Shown here: in pieces, positions 11,401 to 26,097 of the stretch
Layout: each line of letters begins with the position of its first letter
Position numbering within the stretch: position 1 is the stretch's first letter
Source of the DNA: Erpobdella octoculata
Lineage: Eukaryota; Annelida; Clitellata; Hirudinida; Erpobdellidae
DNA: 64,000 nt
Assembly: GCA_963978895.1 (NCBI GenBank)
Contig: OZ022246.1
Location: 18,602,049-18,666,048 of the forward strand
Direction of reading: 5' to 3'
Program-made: the position numbers and the translations under genes
Notes under the pieces: model-generated
Databases searched by the model: none
Told to the model about the DNA's origin: nothing
The model's input: the letters and a program-made list of their open reading frames with translations, nothing else

Positions 11401-13500
11401 ACATAGAAAAAAATTAGATTGTGCAAAGCTAACCGAAAAGAAGCCTTGCAATAATGAAGCCTTAGCGAAAAATGGATCGACTAAGATATATCTCACCACC
11501 AGACAAATCCTAACTTGATCAAAATTCGTTCAACACTAAAAATAGAAAATAATACAAATTAAAAAAACAACGCTTATATATAAGTGTACTCGCTCCCACT
11601 GGCTCTTCATTTCCCACTTCCACTCGTTTTCTCATTCCTGCTCACTCTCCCGTTCCCGCTTCCACTTGCTTTCTCAATCCCATTCCCTCCTTCGCCCACG
11701 TTCGTTCTCCCGCTTGCTTTCCCGCTCCCACCTTTTTTTCTTTCTCTCCTCTTAACATTGTTTGCTCATAAAACGTAAAATAAGTTTGCTAAAAGCTGCT
11801 TAAACCTTCAAACTTTGTTACGTAAACTAAATTTGATTTTTGTTACGCGATAACCTATGATATTCGTGCAGGCAATTTTAGTCTGAAAAGTTTTTTAATG
11901 CTAAAAAATATATTCAAAACAGATTTTATTTTTTCTACTCTTTGAGATTTACTTCCACTCCAAATTTTGTTAAAATCGGTCCAGCGGGTTGGATTTGTAT
12001 AGAAAACAAACAAACAAACAGACAGTCATTAAATCCCTTATATTAACTTTACCGCCGATTTTCATTGCTTGCTTGCTTGAATGTTTGTAAACATTGAAAG
12101 TTAAAATTAACTAGCTTCCCGTCATCTAATTGAGCTGAAAGTTGAAATATAGGCTCATTCCTCATTTTATAAAATTTAAAACAATTTAAAAAAAAATTGT
12201 AAATTAAAAATAATAATTATTTATGTTTTAAAACAAAACAAATTAAATACACTTAAATAAATGTCTACATTAAAAAATTCTAAAACTTGTCATTTCAAAA
12301 AAAATTTTTTGCAATAAAGGAAAGCCGGAAAATTCAGAAATATAAGGGATTTGTTAATATATATTTAGATACATTTAAATAGCACACAAATATATAATTC
12401 AGATGATTTAAAAACAACATTTGAAAATTTACAGTTTTTGTACTGTATAACAAAAGTAAGAGTTATCAAAGGTCATTTAGTACTTTTCCAAACAAGTTCT
12501 TTTATGAAATGTTTTGTGGCAGTTTTTCTGTTATTAAAGTCGTTGCATTGATTTTCGTCGTTAAAAATAGGTTTTTGCAGGAATTATTAGAAAAAAAAAT
12601 CAAAATTTAGTCGGAATCTTCTTACCTGAATTTCTTAGAACTGCGTTTTATTAAATTGGTTAGTCTTTGTTGTTCTTCACTCAATACCTTTGTCATTGGT
12701 AGGTCATTCAAAAATGCTGTTTTTTTTTGTTCATTTGGTATCATAGTTTAATACAAATATTAAACTTCTAAGAAATTTACATTACTTAGTTATGTTATGC
12801 CTTATAGAAGAAAACTTTCAACATTCACAATTGAATTGAAACTCGTTTCCATTCGAACTTGGAATTGCACGTCACTCCGTCAAAACTTCGTTTGTTCGCT
12901 CATGTTTGAGTGCAATGAGGCCTTCAAAGAAAAAAATTAAAAAATTAAATTGAAAAAAGTTTGAATCCATTTGAAGGTGGCTCCTATTTCTATTTGTTTA
13001 TCTTTATTTCATTTTATTTGTTTAATATTGAACATGACAATTTAAAAATTAAACAATAGCAAGTTTTGACTGTGTATTTGTTGATATTGGTATTTTATTT
13101 TTTAAAATAGATAAAACCAACAAATGCAAATTTTCTTCTGCTCAGAATATAAATCAAACAGTTTTTCAGTTTTTTTTAGTTTTTTTTCTATTAAACAGAA
13201 ACTTGAATTCTAACAGCCATTGAAGAGGAAAGGATTTCTTAACAATTTAAAAAAAAGAAAACTAAAACTGAATTTTTAGGAAAGAAGGAAATTTTAAGGA
13301 AAAGTTTATCGGATTTCCATCTGCATTCTAAACATTTCTCCCAAAATAACCGTCACACGTTAATCAAACTGTCATTTTATTGAATTGCTTCTTAGTATTT
13401 CGCACCATATCTCCATAACTATTAAATATTTCAAATGTCTTTTCTGATCTTTTTATATTTTTTCTTGCTTTCATTTCTGCTCATCTCTCTCTTTTTTTCA
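11401..13500. other. Intronic AT-rich sequence
   Basis: No gene was recognised. About 11590-11760 is pyrimidine-rich (ctcccgcttccactt-like units). About 11940-12025 reads like a LINE 3' tail (aaaatcggtccagcgggttgg then aaacaaacaaacaaacagac). About 12003-12160 is the dispersed repeat shared with 6050-6190. Confidence 0.5.
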
Positions 13501-14587
13501 CATTCACTCACTCACTCACTCACTCACTCACTCACTCACTCACTCACTCACTCACTCACTCACTCACTCACTCACTCACTCACTCACTCACTCACTCACT
13601 CACTCACTCACTCACTCACTCACTCACTCACTCACTCACTCACTCACTCACTCACTCACTCACTCACTCACTCACTCACTCACTCACTCACTCACTCACT
13701 CACTCACTCACTCACTCACTCACTCACTCACTCACTCACTCACTCACTCACTCACTCACTCACTCACTCACTCACTCACTCACTCACTCACTCACTCACT
13801 CACTCACTCACTCACTCACTCACTCACTCACTCACTCACTCACTCACTCACTCACTCACTCACTCACTCACTCACTCACTCACTCACTCACTCACTCACT
13901 CACTCACTCACTCACTCACTCACTCACTCACTCACTCACTCACTCACTCACTCACTCACTCACTCACTCACTCACTCACTCACTCACTCACTCACTCACT
14001 CACTCACTCACTCACTCACTCACTCACTCACTCACTCACTCACTCACTCACTCACTCACTCACTCACTCACTCACTCACTCACTCACTCACTCACTCACT
14101 CACTCACTCACTCACTCACTCACTCACTCACTCACTCACTCACTCACTCACTCACTCACTCACTCACTCACTCACTCACTCACTCACTCACTCACTCACT
14201 CACTCACTCACTCACTCACTCACTCACTCACTCACTCACTCACTCACTCACTCACTCACTCACTCACTCACTCACTCACTCACTCACTCACTCACTCACT
14301 CACTCACTCACTCACTCACTCACTCACTCACTCACTCACTCACTCACTCACTCACTCACTCACTCACTCACTCACTCACTCACTCACTCACTCACTCACT
14401 CACTCACTCACTCACTCACTCACTCACTCACTCACTCACTCACTCACTCACTCACTCACTCACTCACTCACTCACTCACTCACTCACTCACTCACTCACT
14501 CACTCACTCACTCACTCACTCACTCACTCACTCACTCACTCACTCACTCACTCACTCACTCACTCACTCACTCACTCACTCACTCAC
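13501..14587. repeat. Very long uninterrupted (ACTC)n microsatellite
   Basis: About 1,087 bp (roughly 270 copies) of a tetranucleotide with no visible interruption. An ORF of 400 codons runs through it because the 12-nt period contains no stop in this frame, giving a poly(Leu-Thr-His-Ser) product. That product is an artefact, not a gene. Confidence 0.97.
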
Positions 14588-16494
14588 TTTCTCATCAATT
14601 TCAATTTTATTTATTTTTTCTTCAACTCGCCGTTTAAAGAGTTCTTTTTCTTGCATTCTATCTCATTGTTACTCGTTTTTTCCATCATTTCTTTAGAATT
14701 TAAACGAAAATCTAAAAAAGCCGCCATCAATGGAAATTATTTCCATTGTGTTAGTTTTAGTAGGTATTGTGTGTATTAAAAAAAGTTCTGCTTATTAGTA
14801 TTGTTGCAGTTATTGATGCTACTTAAAAAATTTATGTAGAAAAAAAAACCTGTTCATTATTTTTGTTTTTTTTAAAGTAAAACGTTTTTTTGAGCTTGAT
14901 TCATTTCATAAATATCGGTTCAATATAAAGTTTTGCCGGGGCAATTCACATGTTGAATGGATGACAAAAAAATATATTTATTTTTTCTAAAGGTGTTTTA
15001 GATATAATAAATAAAAACTTTAAAAAATTATAAATTTAATAAAAAAATTGGATGTAAAACTATGAGAGAAAAAGAGGAATGGAGATAGATAGAAACAACT
15101 AGAAACTGGAGATAAAAGCGGGCAACGCCGGGTAACCAAGCTACCTAGTTACTCGGTTTTAGAAGGTTTTAAAGAAAGATATAAAAGCAGGAATTAAGTT
15201 CTGCAGATCGGCAAAAGAATTGCTCACGCAAAGAAGCAAACGAGCAGCGACTGAGTGTGATGAAATTATTCAAGATTGTGCTATTGCGTTCCTTGCTGGA
15301 ACCTGGCATTCCAAATGCATCGTGTCACACACTGGATAATGATTCATTGTATAAAGTACTTAATTCAGGAAAAGGAAGTGTGATGATGAGGATGATGACG
15401 ATGACGACGACGATTAATAAGATGGTGGTGTGATGATGATGATAGTGAGGATGGCAGCGATGATAATAAGGACGGTGATACTATTGTTGGTGATGATGGT
15501 GATAAGGATGGTGTTTATTAACAGTGATGATTGTGGCAATGAAATAAATAATGATGGTGATGATGTTCATTATAGAAGAGATGATAATTGCTATTACCAG
15601 TCAGTATGGTAGCCATGTTGCCGGTATCTTGGCAACGGCATTGTCGATGGTGATAATGATGTATTTTAGCGCTTGTTTTGCGCGGCCGTCGGTAATGATT
15701 GTGATAGAGATAGAGAAGAAGAAGATGATAATGTAGATAGAAGTAACCAGTCTCATTATTGGTCATGCAATGATAGAGTGTGACATAAATGATAAACTAG
15801 ACAATTAATTATCCTCAGATGACGTTTTACACAATTCATTTTTTATTTGTTATTTTAAAAAGTTCTTATTACCGGTGTAATATTTAATGTGATTTTATAA
15901 CAATACATTAAATTTTGAGTATTAAAGATGTTATCAGCAAAATGAAAAACGTGTATTTATTTCATTGCCACAAATATACATTCAGCCACGCAGAAGTTAA
16001 AGTAACGCTGAAGACAGTTGGACGACAGCTAAGAAGATAAGACAGACAAACAACTTATCAGTGATGTGAAGATGCAATTAAGCACGATGGAGCCTGCTGT
16101 ATTTCATCATCAGTAACAGCAATAGCAACAAATATTAGACATAATAGTTGCAAAAAGCTTGTCCATTAAACGTCACGGGAAATATACAAAATGCAAAAAA
16201 AAACAAAGAAATTCAATTGCAAGAGTTCAATAAATCAAACATTTTAAATCACTGTTCAAAATGTTAAAAAATTGGGTGGTTCAAATTTTGCTCCAATTTT
16301 AAATTGTATGCTTTGTATAAAAACCAAAAATATGCATTTGGTTTTGCATTCAAATTTTGTTTAATCATAACAAAATTTTCGTTAAACAAAAGTTGAAAAC
16401 AATTGAGGTTTTTTCTTATTTTTATACGCTTTTATTATTATACGCTTTTATTTAACTTCATCTGTTTGTTGTATGTAATAATAATAATAATAAT
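14588..16494. other. Intronic sequence with imperfect GAT repeat
   Basis: No gene was recognised. About 15375-15770 is a degenerate (GAT)n/(GGT)-containing tract on the plus strand that produces short shadow ORFs. The rest is AT-rich unique-looking sequence. Confidence 0.55.
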
Positions 16495-16705
16495 GATGAA
16501 TTTATATAGCGCCAGATAAGTCAGAGGCGCTTACGAAGGTTCCTTTGGATCGGAAACTTCGAAGAACACGCTATTTTCATAGACATGAGAAAGCAATGCG
16601 AGTGAACTCCTTGCCTAAGGGAGTTACGCTGGTGACGCAGGTGAGGCTTGAACTGCCGACCTAACGATCAACAGGCGAGCGCTCTACCGCTCTGCCACCA
16701 GCGCC
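16495..16705 (-). mobile_element. tRNA-derived SINE (family A, copy 2)
   Basis: Nearly identical to 5599-5807 over its whole length: the same A-box-like head at the right end (minus strand), the same body and the same ggcgctatataaattcatca tail running into (ATT)n. The two copies sit in different flanks, which fits retroposition. Confidence 0.88.
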
Positions 16706-17045
16706 TCAGTTGTTCGTATTTTCAAATCGAGTTTTAGATTACAATCCTTTATCCAATTGAGCTGAAACTTGGAATAGAAATGTATTATCGGTGACAATGC
16801 AATATTTTACTTAATTTGAGTCAAAAAAATGTTTATTAAAAATATAGTTAAGAATAAATTTTTAAATATCAGTGATATAAATTCATCGTCACTTACAAAC
16901 AAAAATCATATATATAAACAAATAAAATAAAATGTACTTTAAAAACTAAATAACTTTTAAAATGTGCTCAACAGATATGATTTTGTAATTATCTGGAGAA
17001 AGGTATAAAAAATCTGTAATTTTTCATTTGCGACTCGACCGATTG

Positions 17046-17140
17046 ACCCAACCCAACCCATCCTAACCCAACCCATACCAACTGAACCCAAGTCAAGTCG
17101 ATTCGATTCGATTAGATTCGATTCAATTCGACTCAATTCA
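17046..17140. repeat. Short cccaac and gattc simple repeats
   Basis: A cluster of cccaa/cctaa words is followed by a tcgattcgatt run. The CCCAA words resemble no known telomere unit exactly and the tract is short and interstitial. Confidence 0.6.
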
Positions 17141-17776
17141 AAATAATTGTTTAAAGTTTATTCTACGTTATACTGATCGTCATCACGAACTTCTTCCCTC
17201 TGCATTTTCATGCCGTTCGGTAGTTTTAATGTAAAAAACTCTCAACTGTCACGTTACTTTTCATTTTATTTTATTTTTTCCAACTCAAAAAGTTTTAAAT
17301 AACATAAAATAAATCAAGAGTCAAGTAGAAAAGAGCAAGAAAATTAAAAAGAATTATAAAATGTAAACAAAGCAAAAATCTTATAATTAATTTTTTAGAA
17401 ATACTTTGAAATAAAGCAAATTTAAACAATATATAATTCTTTGACTAACTTTTTCTTATAAGAAAATCTTATAATTTTTTTTGTTTTCATTATTAGATTC
17501 AGTTTTTTTTTTCAAACCAGATTTGAACTTTTATTCCGCTTTAAAACGATTTGACACTATTTTTTTTATCTTACAAATAAATATTAAATTTGTTTTTATG
17601 AAGCATTATTACACTTATATAATTTTTAGGTAAATAAATATTAAAAATAATTTTTCAATCAGTTTGTTTAATGAATTTATAATGTTTTTTTAAAAAGTTT
17701 CTGTGAAATTATTTGAAAGAAAAAATAATAATCAATTATAACCAATTATCAGCATGCATACAATGTATGTAATACA

Positions 17777-19766
<1,990 letters not shown>

Positions 19767-19806
<40 letters not shown>
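19767..19806. repeat. (TA)n microsatellite
   Basis: A short TA tract between the 5' LTR edge and a Helitron-like terminus. Confidence 0.95.
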
Positions 19807-19809
<3 letters not shown>

Positions 19810-19900
19810 TAGAAATAGCCCGTCCAATATGACAGATTTTTTAAAATCTCGTTATATACTATTTTTTGATTGCTAGGGATGACAGTGTGAGAACTTTTTT
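19807..19900 (-). mobile_element. Helitron-like 3' terminus (minus strand)
   Basis: Begins actagaaatagcccgt; read on the minus strand it is acgggctatttctagt, close to the acgggcattgctagt terminus at about 47076-47090. Ending in CTAGT after a short GC-rich stem is typical of Helitron/Helentron 3' ends. Only the end is recognised; the 5' boundary is unknown. Confidence 0.4.
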
Positions 19901-19978
19901 CACACTCATGCGCGTACTAATTTCAGCAACGGCTGACTGATGACCACCGCGGCCGCGGCGTTATGCAAAATTACTAAC

Positions 19979-20031
19979 CTACATACATACATACATACAT
20001 ACATACATACATACATACATACATACATACA
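19979..20031. repeat. (ACAT)n microsatellite
   Basis: About 13 tetranucleotide copies. Confidence 0.95.
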
Positions 20032-20045
20032 GACATAGGAAATTA

Positions 20046-20506
20046 TTAGGGCTGTGCCAGTATGGTTTTTTTTGCCGGTACCGGTACCGGTAATTTCGGG
20101 CCAAAAACCGGTATTACCAGTACCGGTATATTGTCGAAAACCTGAAAATGGCTAGAAATAGTGTTTGAAAGTGCGTTGGTGTTACCGTCCGCGGTCGGTC
20201 GCCAGTTTGGATAATAAAATTAACTAAATTAAACCCCAATTACTCATGGTCCAGTTAACAAAGCGAAACGGTGCTAGACCGTTTCGCCAGCTACTGCTAA
20301 GAACCGTTGTCCGTAATTGAAGTGTAGCAAACAATGGGCATACAGGTAAATTGCACTGTCCATACTGCTGCTGTAGGTCTTAAACTTTTTTGTCTTTTAT
20401 GCGTGATGTGCTGAATGTCGATTGTTCAATACCGGCACCCTTCATACCGCCGAAACGATATTTGCCGGTATTGCCAAAAACCAGCCGGTATACCACTCAG
20501 CAAGAA
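20046..20506. mobile_element. Possible hAT-type MITE with CCGGTA-rich ends
   Basis: The left end (gggctgtgccagtatgg then gccggtaccggtaccggta) and right end (gccggtattgcc...ccagccggtatacc) share CCGGTA words in roughly inverted arrangement. There is no ORF. Terminal symmetry is imperfect, so the assignment is tentative. Confidence 0.35.
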
Positions 20507-20624
20507 AAAAAATTATAGGATTTCAAATTTAACAGACTAAGGTTTGCACCTAGCGATAAAAACTATAAAAAACTCAAATGCTTACAAAACTTCACACATC
20601 AAAAACGAAAAAGTAAAAAATAAT

Positions 20625-20894
20625 TTGTACATAATAAAAAGTACATTTAAAAAACAACGTTTTTCTTGCGCCCTAAAAAGTATAAAATAATATTCATATA
20701 ATTCATATACAACAAAAAACGTTGCGGGCGCATATAAGCTACAACATCAAAACTTTAGTAAAACAAATAGTTATAAAAAGAAATAATGCGCCGCAACGTT
20801 TTACGTTGTATATAAATTATAGGATAATTATTTTATAGTTTTTAGGCGGAAGAAAAACGTTGTTTTGAAAAAAATGTATTTTTATGATGTAAAC
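20625..20894. mobile_element. Fold-back/MITE-like long palindrome
   Basis: Two arms of about 110 bp are near-perfect inverted copies (the left arm contains acaacgtttttcttgcgcc, acaaaaaacgttgcgggcgc) around an unmatched loop of about 50 bp (about 20735-20785). There is no ORF. The structure would fold into a long hairpin. Confidence 0.75.
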
Positions 20895-21295
20895 ATTTTT
20901 TGCATGCTGGCTGTTGTTTAAAAGAATCAGTCATTGTTGACGGGTTATTTTTTTTCTTAATTTATATATTATTAAATGACTTTTTCAATTCTGATGTTGC
21001 CTTAAGTGGATAAATTACATTTGTAAACTGGAAGATATAGTTGAATAAAATTAAATCTTAAAAAAAATTGCCCCTCAAGTTGAAAACTGTTTTTTTACTG
21101 TTAGACTGTCTAACTTAGACACTATTTATATAACAACATGCAATGTGTAAAGCTTACGAAAATTTTTATTTAAAGTGGTTATAAATTTTGGGCAAAACTT
21201 CAAAATTGTATAAATATATTATATTTAATTTTATTATAATATATTATAATATAAATTAGATATAGCATATTCATAATATTAAATGCGGGTTAGTG

Positions 21296-21465
21296 TCTAC
21301 TGATCCCAGGACTACTGATCCCAGGACAACTGATCCCAGTACAACTGATCCCAGGACAACTGATCCCAGGACAACTGATCCCAGTACAACCGATCCCACG
21401 GACAACTGATCCCACGGACAACTGATCCCATGGACAACTGATCCCATAGCAACTGATCCCATAGA
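21296..21465. repeat. 15-bp minisatellite, ggacaactgatccca orientation
   Basis: About eleven copies of a 14-16-bp unit (aggacaactgatccc and variants with acgg or atgg). The same unit appears in the opposite orientation at 22266-22380, so the two arrays form an inverted pair about 0.8 kb apart. Confidence 0.85.
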
Positions 21466-21884
21466 CATAAGCAACTCATTTTTTAACTCATTTTTTGACG
21501 ACAATGGTGGTGGTGATGATGCTTACGTAGCCAGCTTACGATGGCTGGCTGCATACGACAACGGTGGTGGTGATAATGATACTGGCTACTCCAGTTAGTA
21601 AACGGAGAAATAATATTTAGTATAAATGCACGAAGGCACGATACACAGTCGAAATGAAATTGACAAGTTCGTAATACTTTTCATCGTTTCACTCCTTTCT
21701 GCGTGAAGTTCATAATGAGAAATGGTACCGTGCCAATCCAAAAATAATAGAGTTTAGCTCATTTCAGAAGTTGTTTTTGCGAAAATATGAATTAAATGAA
21801 TTAATTAAGACACTCCAACATTAATTCTTATCGGCTTATTTAGGTGTCCATGACTAGGACCATCACTACAGCATCCAAACATAC
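21466..21884. other. Spacer between inverted minisatellites
   Basis: No gene recognised. Contains two short copies of ggtggtggtgat-type text with acgacaa (about 21497 and 21556). Confidence 0.5.
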
Positions 21885-22110
21885 TCATACATACATACAT
21901 ACATACATACATACATACATACATACATACATACATACATACATACATACATACATGCATGCATACATACATACATACCTACATACATACATACATACAT
22001 ACATACATACATACATACATACATACATACATACATACATACATACATACATACATACATACATACATACATACATACATACATACTTACATACATACAT
22101 ACATACTTAC

Positions 22111-22141
<31 letters not shown>

Positions 22142-22172
22142 CATACATACATACATACATACATACATACAC
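21885..22172. repeat. (ACAT)n microsatellite
   Basis: About 290 bp of ACAT repeats with a few point variants (atgc, acct, actt). Shadow ORFs in all frames are artefacts of the repeat. Confidence 0.95.
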
Positions 22173-22265
22173 ATACATTCGTACATACAAACAGAAATCG
22201 GAAATTATGTATGTTAATATCAGTTTATTGATTGCAGAAACAGTGAAATATAAAATGATGCAGAT

Positions 22266-22382
22266 ATGGGATCAGTTGTCTATGGGATCAGTTGTCCACG
22301 GGATCAGTTGTCCGTGGGATCAATTGTCCGTGGGATCAGTTGTCCCGGGATCAGTTGTCCCGGGATCAGTTGCGATGATCCC
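22266..22382. repeat. 15-bp minisatellite, tgggatcagttgtcc orientation
   Basis: Seven or eight copies of gggatcagttgtccgt-like units, the reverse complement of the array at 21296-21465. Interpretation as arms of a fold-back element is inference. Confidence 0.85.
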
Positions 22383-22704
22383 ATTAAATGCAATTTTAAA
22401 TTTTTTTGCGTCTTTCAAAACTCATAACAGAAAATCGGTCGTTTATCATGACTTGCTTTTATTTTTAAGCAATTTTTTTCATTTTAATTAGTAATATTAA
22501 TTTAATTTTTTAGTTATTCTAAAAAATAGTTAATTGTTTGGCGCTGTTCAACATTTTCCACAACAATGTATATTTGCAGACATTTGTTTTATATCTTTTA
22601 TTGCAGCCATTTCGATGGTCGTAAAATACTTAATTAAATAGCTGACTGTTTTTAATGCTTTTGATGAAAAGCTCTTCGCCTTTCAAAGACAAACATTCTG
22701 ATAG

Positions 22705-22890
22705 ATGAAAGTTCAATACAAAAAGGAAACTTGGGAAAAATTAGGAAACAAGAAAATAGTGAAAGAAAAAATAAAGAAACAGAAAAGGAGAGAGAAAGGG
22801 AGGGAGAAAGGGAGAAACAAAAAAGAAGGTAAAAAGAATAAAGCAGGAAAGACAAGAGAAAAAAGCGTAAGAGACAGAGAGAAACGGCCA
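22705..22890. repeat. Purine-rich (AG/AAG) low-complexity tract
   Basis: Strong strand asymmetry (gagaaagggagggagaaagg-type). ORFs on either strand are compositional artefacts (Lys/Arg-rich or Phe/Leu-rich). Confidence 0.8.
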
Positions 22891-23546
22891 GCCATGTTGA
22901 TAAATGTGCGCTCTGGTTTCGCGTCAACTTGACGTTTAAATGTGCCTGCGAAATGTCTGCTGAGGTCGAAATTTGCCGCGTAGAACTTCCAATTCGTGAC
23001 AGCTCCACTCTTGGCGTGCAGTTGAATTTAAATCTCCGGGGAAGTTAGGAGATGTTTTATGTTTTTTAGGTTTATCATTCTGTTTCTACTGTTTTTGGTT
23101 TGAGTGGTGCATATTTGTTTATTCTGTAAAATACAAATTAAATTTTTGAATGCTTTAAGAATTTCATGATTTTAAAATTAAAAACTAAAGTACTCATCTA
23201 GAAGATTGAAGTTTACAGACACATTAAAAACTTATACACATGCATATGCATATACGCAGACATACATATGCACGTACGCACAAATACAAATACACACTCA
23301 ACACCCAAATGCGAACAAGGTCGGGTCAAACAATCTGGTGTTACCCTGATTGATTGTGAGTTCACGTCACCATGGAGACGTCTTCATACATATATGAGGA
23401 AAAGTGGAAAAGAAATTTCATCAAAAGACAAATTTCGTTTCATTATATCTTTAAATAACCAAGATTTTTTGTTTATTCAAATATTCATAGCTTATATTAC
23501 CACGCCACATTCAACTTATTTCTTCGTTAATTTGTTTATACACCGA

Positions 23547-23890
23547 TTCATACAACATACATCTCCATATATACAACACACATCTCCATGTATACAACAT
23601 ACATCTCCATATATACAACACACATCTCCATGTATACAACACACATTTCCATGTATACAACACACATCTCCATGTATACAACACACATCTCCATATATAC
23701 AACACACATCTCCATGATACAACACACATCTCCATGTATACAACACACATCTCCATGTATACAACGCACATCTCCATATATACAACACACATCTCCATAT
23801 ATACAACACACATCTCCATATATACAACACACATCTCCATATATACAACACACATCTCCATATATACAACGCACATCTCCATGTATGCAA
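23547..23890. repeat. 21-bp minisatellite, about 16 copies
   Basis: Unit atacaacacacatctccatG/A (21 bp) in tandem, with variants at two positions (cat/cac, gt/at) that alternate along the array. One copy near 23713 is two bases short, which shifts frame. Because 21 is a multiple of three, all six frames stay open and give repetitive shadow proteins. Confidence 0.92.
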
Positions 23891-24177
23891 ATGACATCTC
23901 TTTCTATTTAATATTCTTCAATAATGATCATTTCTATTTTATTGATTTTTAAATAATAAAACTAAACAAAAACGACTCTGGTTATTAAATATCAAGTTTT
24001 GAGATGCGAATAAAAAGTAATGTGATGCGTGAATGAAATTGCAGAGAGAAAATTCCAGCATTGGAGAAAGTCACACACAAGAAAAAAACTCATAAAACTG
24101 AAGGCAATCTACACACTAAATAAACAAAAACGTATCTAAAACCGTCCACGCATACTCAGACACATACAGATACAGAC

Positions 24178-24200
24178 ACACACACACACACACACACACT
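24178..24200. repeat. (CA)n microsatellite
   Basis: A short acacac run. Confidence 0.9.
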
Positions 24201-24554
24201 ACGCAGATAGCCTGTGGGTCAATTCTGGAAAATAATTAGAAACAAGTGAAAATTAATTTAAGGAAACAACCACAAGTTATGAGATTTCAGTATTAGTGTG
24301 ATTTTTTTAGATCAATCAATATGCCATAAACATTTATTTCAGACTGGCGTGATTAATTTCAGTTCTTTTTTTAAGGTTCTTACTTCCCAAGAATGTGAAT
24401 TTATAACCTTAAAAATTTTCCGTTGAAATTTATTTAAATGGAAGAGCCAGGCAGTTGATGAAATTAAATTCATGAAAATAATAATGGGAATTAGGATGAT
24501 TCAAATATTGATGATTATGATGGTAAATATATGAGTGGTTGTAGGACCTTAATA

Positions 24555-24646
24555 ATGACGATGATGACGATGACGATGACGACGATGGTGATGAAGACGA
24601 CGATGACGTCGTCGACGTCGTTGACGACGATGCTGATGACGACGAC

Positions 24647-24723
<77 letters not shown>

Positions 24724-24880
24724 CGACGATGCTGATGACGATGATGATGATGATGATGATGACGATGAAGATGACGATGATGATGATGATGATGACGATG
24801 CTAATGACGATGATGACGATGACGACGATGATGACGATGATGATAATGATGACGATGCTAATGATGACGATGATGATCAA
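24555..24880. repeat. Imperfect (GAT)n/(GAC)n tract
   Basis: A pure gat core at about 24643-24722 flanked by gac/gat mixtures. The ORFs are runs of Met/Thr/Asp or Ile/Val from the repeat. Confidence 0.9.
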
Positions 24881-25365
24881 TTTATTTGATGATAACGTGG
24901 GACTAATTGTAATTTATCGAACCAAGATATTGATCGATAAGCTCAATTTGATTTATTTTTCTCTGAAGAGTCTGTTTCACTGAAATAAAATATGAATAAA
25001 CTATCTTTCATTTGTCAGTTTTATTTTAAAATATTTTTTTAACTCGACGTCTGCTATTTAAAATGTCATTATCTAATATTTGTGTATGACAATAACAATA
25101 ATAAGTTAGTATATAGATGTAGTAATACAATATTTTTCAAAGTGGCATATAAAATACAACTCTATAATTTTTTGTTTAACTTAAATTTAAGTTAAAAAAA
25201 AATAAATAAAAATAATAATAATAATAATAATAAATATAATTTTTATAAACAACCTTTGTATACTAATTTTCTAAAAAGTTAAAATTAATATTCAAGCGTA
25301 CATACTAAAAAAATCTGAACCAAACGTTTTAATTGGAAGTTAAAGCGTTGGGCATTATCTATACA

Positions 25366-25549
25366 CAGGGTGGCCCAAAAAAGTGAGAACATCTCGTACA
25401 ATGTGACTTAATTAGAAAAAGTCGTTGAGAAGCAAGGGGGACACATTTAACATGATTTCTGAATAACTAAATACTTTGCAAAATAATTTTATGAAGAATT
25501 ATAATTAATTAAATTATGTGAGATGTTCTCACTTTTTTGAGCCTCCCTG
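25366..25549. mobile_element. Mariner-type MITE
   Basis: 184 bp with inverted ends: CAGGGTGGCCCAAAAAAGTG on the left; the right end reads back as CAGGGAGGCTCAAAAAAGTG, and the similarity continues through agaacatct. TA occurs on the right side of the element, consistent with TA target duplication. No ORF. Confidence 0.75.
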
Positions 25550-25932
25550 TATATATGTATTCGACTATCGCCCAACGCTTTTATCTTCCGAACGCAGTTT
25601 GGTTTAAAACATTTTATTACTTACATTAAACATTATTTTTAAGTTTTTAGTACATTTGTATATAAGCGATGCTTAAAAATGTTTTTATTGTTTTTCATTT
25701 TCTAGTTTTTTAATATAAAAAAAAATTAATCCAAAAACGGATTAATGTATTGTCACCGGATATACATATGTATGCAAGAAAATCAACTTTTTAAAAGCAT
25801 TAAAAATCCGACGAAACAAACAACAAACAACAAAGCAAGTGTACAAACGCAAACCTACAATAAAAAAAGTAATCACTAAATATTTACCTTAAAAAAAACA
25901 AATTTACAAAACAAGCCAAAATGTCTACTAAC

Positions 25933-26097
25933 GTGTCTTCCAGTCTTTTCTTGAGCATGGCCAATTCAACCCTGGACAGTCTCCCATCGTTGTTCTTGTC
26001 GAACCTACGAACGAAATTGATAGCCTTGTCTTTGGGAAAGTGGAGCTCTCTACTGAGGATGAGGGCAGCTTCTTCGAAGGATATGCTGTCGTCACCC
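25933..26097 (-). CDS. EF-hand protein gene, exon 2
   Basis: 165 nt, encoding about 55 residues. It starts inside an EF-hand loop (GDDSISFEEAALIL, loop positions 4-12), continues through a helix with ELHFPKDKAINFVRRF, and holds a complete loop DKNNDGRLSRVE followed by LAMLKKRLEDT. Minus-strand splice signals are ctcctcag at the start and gttagt at the end. Both boundaries are phase 2, as in exon 3 and exon 1. Spliced directly to exon 1, the first loop would have Lys-Val-Thr at positions 1-3, so this hand may be degenerate or a further exon may lie between. The (AAT)n tract just upstream (26243-26354) is intronic. Confidence 0.85.

Noticed and set aside
13435..14637. A 400-codon ORF of Leu-Thr-His-Ser repeats
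   Set aside because: It is the (ACTC)n microsatellite read in a stop-free frame.
15430..15766. Small ORFs rich in Met, Ile, Val or His
   Set aside because: Caused by a degenerate GAT/GGT repeat.
17046..17090. Interstitial telomere repeat
   Set aside because: The cccaa/cctaa words are irregular and too few, and do not form a (TTAGGG)n-type array.
21844..22491. A 215-codon ORF of Tyr-Ile-His-Thr repeats
   Set aside because: Produced by the (ACAT)n tract and the flanking minisatellite.
23547..23890. A CRISPR-like array
   Set aside because: Contiguous 21-bp units without unique spacers in a eukaryotic sequence: a minisatellite.
23511..23911. Overlapping repetitive ORFs on both strands
   Set aside because: All come from the 21-bp minisatellite, whose period is a multiple of three.
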